Of a DNA stretch of 64,000 nt, positions 62,833 through 64,000 are shown in pieces. Below the pieces are notes generated by a model. It searched no databases. It had not been told where the DNA came from and saw nothing but the letters and a program-made list of their open reading frames with translations. How positions within the stretch are numbered: the first letter of the stretch is position 1; the number at the start of each line of letters is the position of its first letter. The stretch comes from JAVBLV01 sp031553195 (GTDB taxonomy: Bacteria; Bacteroidota; Bacteroidia; Bacteroidales; P3), in assembly GCA_031553195.1 (NCBI GenBank), contig JAVBLV010000023.1, positions 4,757 to 68,756 on the forward strand, read 5' to 3'. A program made the position numbers and the translations under genes.

Positions 62833-63303
62833 TATTTTCTTTCCATTCTTTTGGAGCCTCAAAAGAGAACCAAAAAAGGCTTGAGGATTTAAACGCGCTC
62901 CGCCTACCGGCTGCGCTTGAACGGAAAATCCTCGCAATGGAATGCTGCGCATGGCGTTATTATCGGCTAACGCGCCTGAATAAAGTAGAAACTAATAACG
63001 GCCTACGGCAGATGGCGTTAAGAAAAATTATTAGTGGAGGCGTTAAAAACAAAATTCTGTTCGAAGCCTCCTTCCGAAAAATAACATGACAGCGTTTGTT
63101 ATTTATGGGTTGGAATAACAGCGTCGACAGGCGAGTTATTTTGTTTAGCCGCAACAAATGATTTTTTAGCCTATCTGTCGTCAGCCTTGACTTTTTGTTT
63201 CTTTTGCGTCAAGGCAAAAGAAAGATCACATGCAGTCTATTACATTCTTACCATTATGATAGAAACATTAAAAATTATCACCACCTGTTTTTTACACTGA
63301 TCC
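62833..63303 (+). repeat. 470-bp structured repeat, copy B
   Basis: The second direct copy. Its start, TTTCTTTCCATTCTTTTGGA, is more diverged from copy A than the rest. Hairpin arms are preserved while several differences fall in loops (for example AGTGTTGACGGG in A against AGCGTCGACAGG in B). Such a pattern could reflect selection on RNA or DNA structure. It ends about 255 bases before the RHS-like frame. Confidence 0.85.
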
Positions 63304-63511
63304 TTAATCTGCATACGGGAGAAAAAATATTTACACACGTATCCGGATAAATTTGCATGCGTGAGAAAAAATATTTTCCTGCGTGCCCGGATGAAAGCGA
63401 ACTGTAAACTTTAGAATATGAACGATGAACGCGAAACGCTTTTAATGCACAACTCGATAACTGAATCTCCGCGCAAGGGATGGAAGCGGTTAGCCCGCAG
63501 CAAAGGGAGGG

Positions 63512-63545
63512 GGAATTAGTAATGAGGAGTTAGTAATGAGTAATT
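63512..63545. repeat. AGTTAGTAATGAG word cluster before the RHS gene
   Basis: GAATTAGTAATGAGGAG and GTTAGTAATGAGTAATTT are imperfect tandem words. Related sequence occurs after btuB (53651-53682) and before trkA (56331-56368). Confidence 0.5.
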
Positions 63546-63557
63546 TATGGGAGCGCC

Positions 63558-64000
63558 ATGTATTGGAACGACTTCCTTTTGCGAGGACTAGTAGCGGACA
63601 GCCCGGCCCTGGAGCTTGCGGGGAAAAGCGTGCAGGCAAGCGGAAGGGATGCGCCCAAGAAAAATTAGAAATGAACGACTTCGCCTATAGCCCTTTGGGG
63701 CAGGTTACGGAAAATATTCGTACTTTAGCCGTACCGTTGGGCGAACCGGTAACCTTTGTTACGCAGTGGAAATACGACGCGCAGAACTGCATCCGGCAAA
63801 TTGTGTATCCCGACGGGGAAATAACGGATTATCATTACAACGACCATGGCGGACAGCTAAGGGGTATTACGGGAGAAAAAGCGGGGTATTCTTACTATTA
63901 CATAATCGATATCTGGCATGATGAATTCGGGGACAAAACGATGATACTGTATGGAAACTATATTTCGACGGAATTTAGTTACGACCCTCTCCGCAGACGG
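63558..64000 (+). CDS. RHS/YD-repeat protein, 5'-truncated, runs off the window
   Basis: The frame is open from ATG 63558 to the edge (147 codons). An ATG at 63672 is an alternative. The first ~38 residues are not family-like. From MNDFAYSPLGQVTENIRTL onward it reads as RHS/YD repeats: WKYDAQNCIRQIVYPDG, DYHYNDHGGQLRGITGE, DIWHDEFGDKTMILYGN, FSYDPLRRR. In complete RHS proteins this lies deep inside the shell, after a signal peptide and many repeats; here it follows the structured repeats directly. It is therefore a displaced cassette or broken gene. GC content is higher than in the core genes, as expected for accessory RHS DNA. Confidence 0.75.

Noticed and set aside
1..64000. CRISPR arrays, rRNA and tRNA genes
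   Set aside because: No regularly spaced short repeats with unique spacers, no 16S/23S-like conserved blocks, and no cloverleaf with a GTTCGA-type T-loop were seen in the gaps.

Overview
The window looks like a chromosomal segment from a strictly or mostly anaerobic member of the Bacteroidota, most likely order Bacteroidales. The sequence is AT-rich. Many starts are preceded by the Bacteroidota -7 promoter box (TAnnTTTG). The gene content includes a type IX secretion (T9SS) cargo protein with a C-terminal sorting domain, a PorE-like OmpA protein, a BtuB/BtuG-type B12 uptake locus behind a cobalamin riboswitch, and a sodium-pumping methylmalonyl-CoA decarboxylase operon of the propionate pathway. 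No rRNA, tRNA or CRISPR array was seen.

Layout: 0-4 kb holds the start of a ThiF/MoeB-like gene, rocD, a cupin lipoprotein, an outer-membrane barrel and a fructosamine kinase. 4-15 kb is housekeeping: a U32 peptidase, argS, uvrA and a lytic transglycosylase on the minus strand, then ffh, folD and queE on the plus strand. 15.8-23.4 kb holds a 1464-residue T9SS cargo with two beta-helix domains, the PorE-like protein and a PhoH-type ATPase. 24-26.5 kb holds a phage-repressor-like regulator divergent from a tiny putative DNA-binding protein, and a secreted protein of unknown role. 26.5-31.3 kb holds a LuxC-like acyl-CoA reductase, truA, an LTA-synthase-like sulfatase-fold enzyme and a lipoprotein resembling an orphan protease propeptide. 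31.7-36.4 kb is the mce-mmdA-OadG-biotin carrier-mmdB operon, closed by a clear terminator. 36.7-47.9 kb holds lipoproteins, a PLP-binding protein, a DUF5723-type barrel, ribD, dnaA, a YigZ-like protein, tadA and a long RelA/SpoT. 48-51 kb holds an orphan ABC permease and an S41 protease. 51.1-54.8 kb is the riboswitch-controlled B12 uptake locus. 55-61.8 kb holds a TPR protein, trkA with two tandem trkH genes, and rsgA. From 61.8 kb to the end the sequence is accessory: a broken transposase, two nearly identical 470-bp structured repeats, and a truncated RHS/YD-repeat gene running off the end.

The most interesting signals are non-coding. (1) Five copies, in both orientations, of a ~160-bp imperfect palindrome with AGAGGTTGTTTAAA-type ends lie between unrelated genes, plus one solitary end: a MITE-like or structured-RNA family with no transposase in view. 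(2) A ~470-bp multi-hairpin repeat is duplicated beside the RHS remnant, and its last ~95 bp recurs about 50 kb away across the ffh promoter. (3) Smaller items are a perfect 22-bp palindrome just before the PhoH gene, a repressor/operator switch at 24.7 kb, a heptamer repeat inside the cobalamin riboswitch, and low-complexity word families recurring in several spacers. All similarities were judged by eye; no search or folding program was run.
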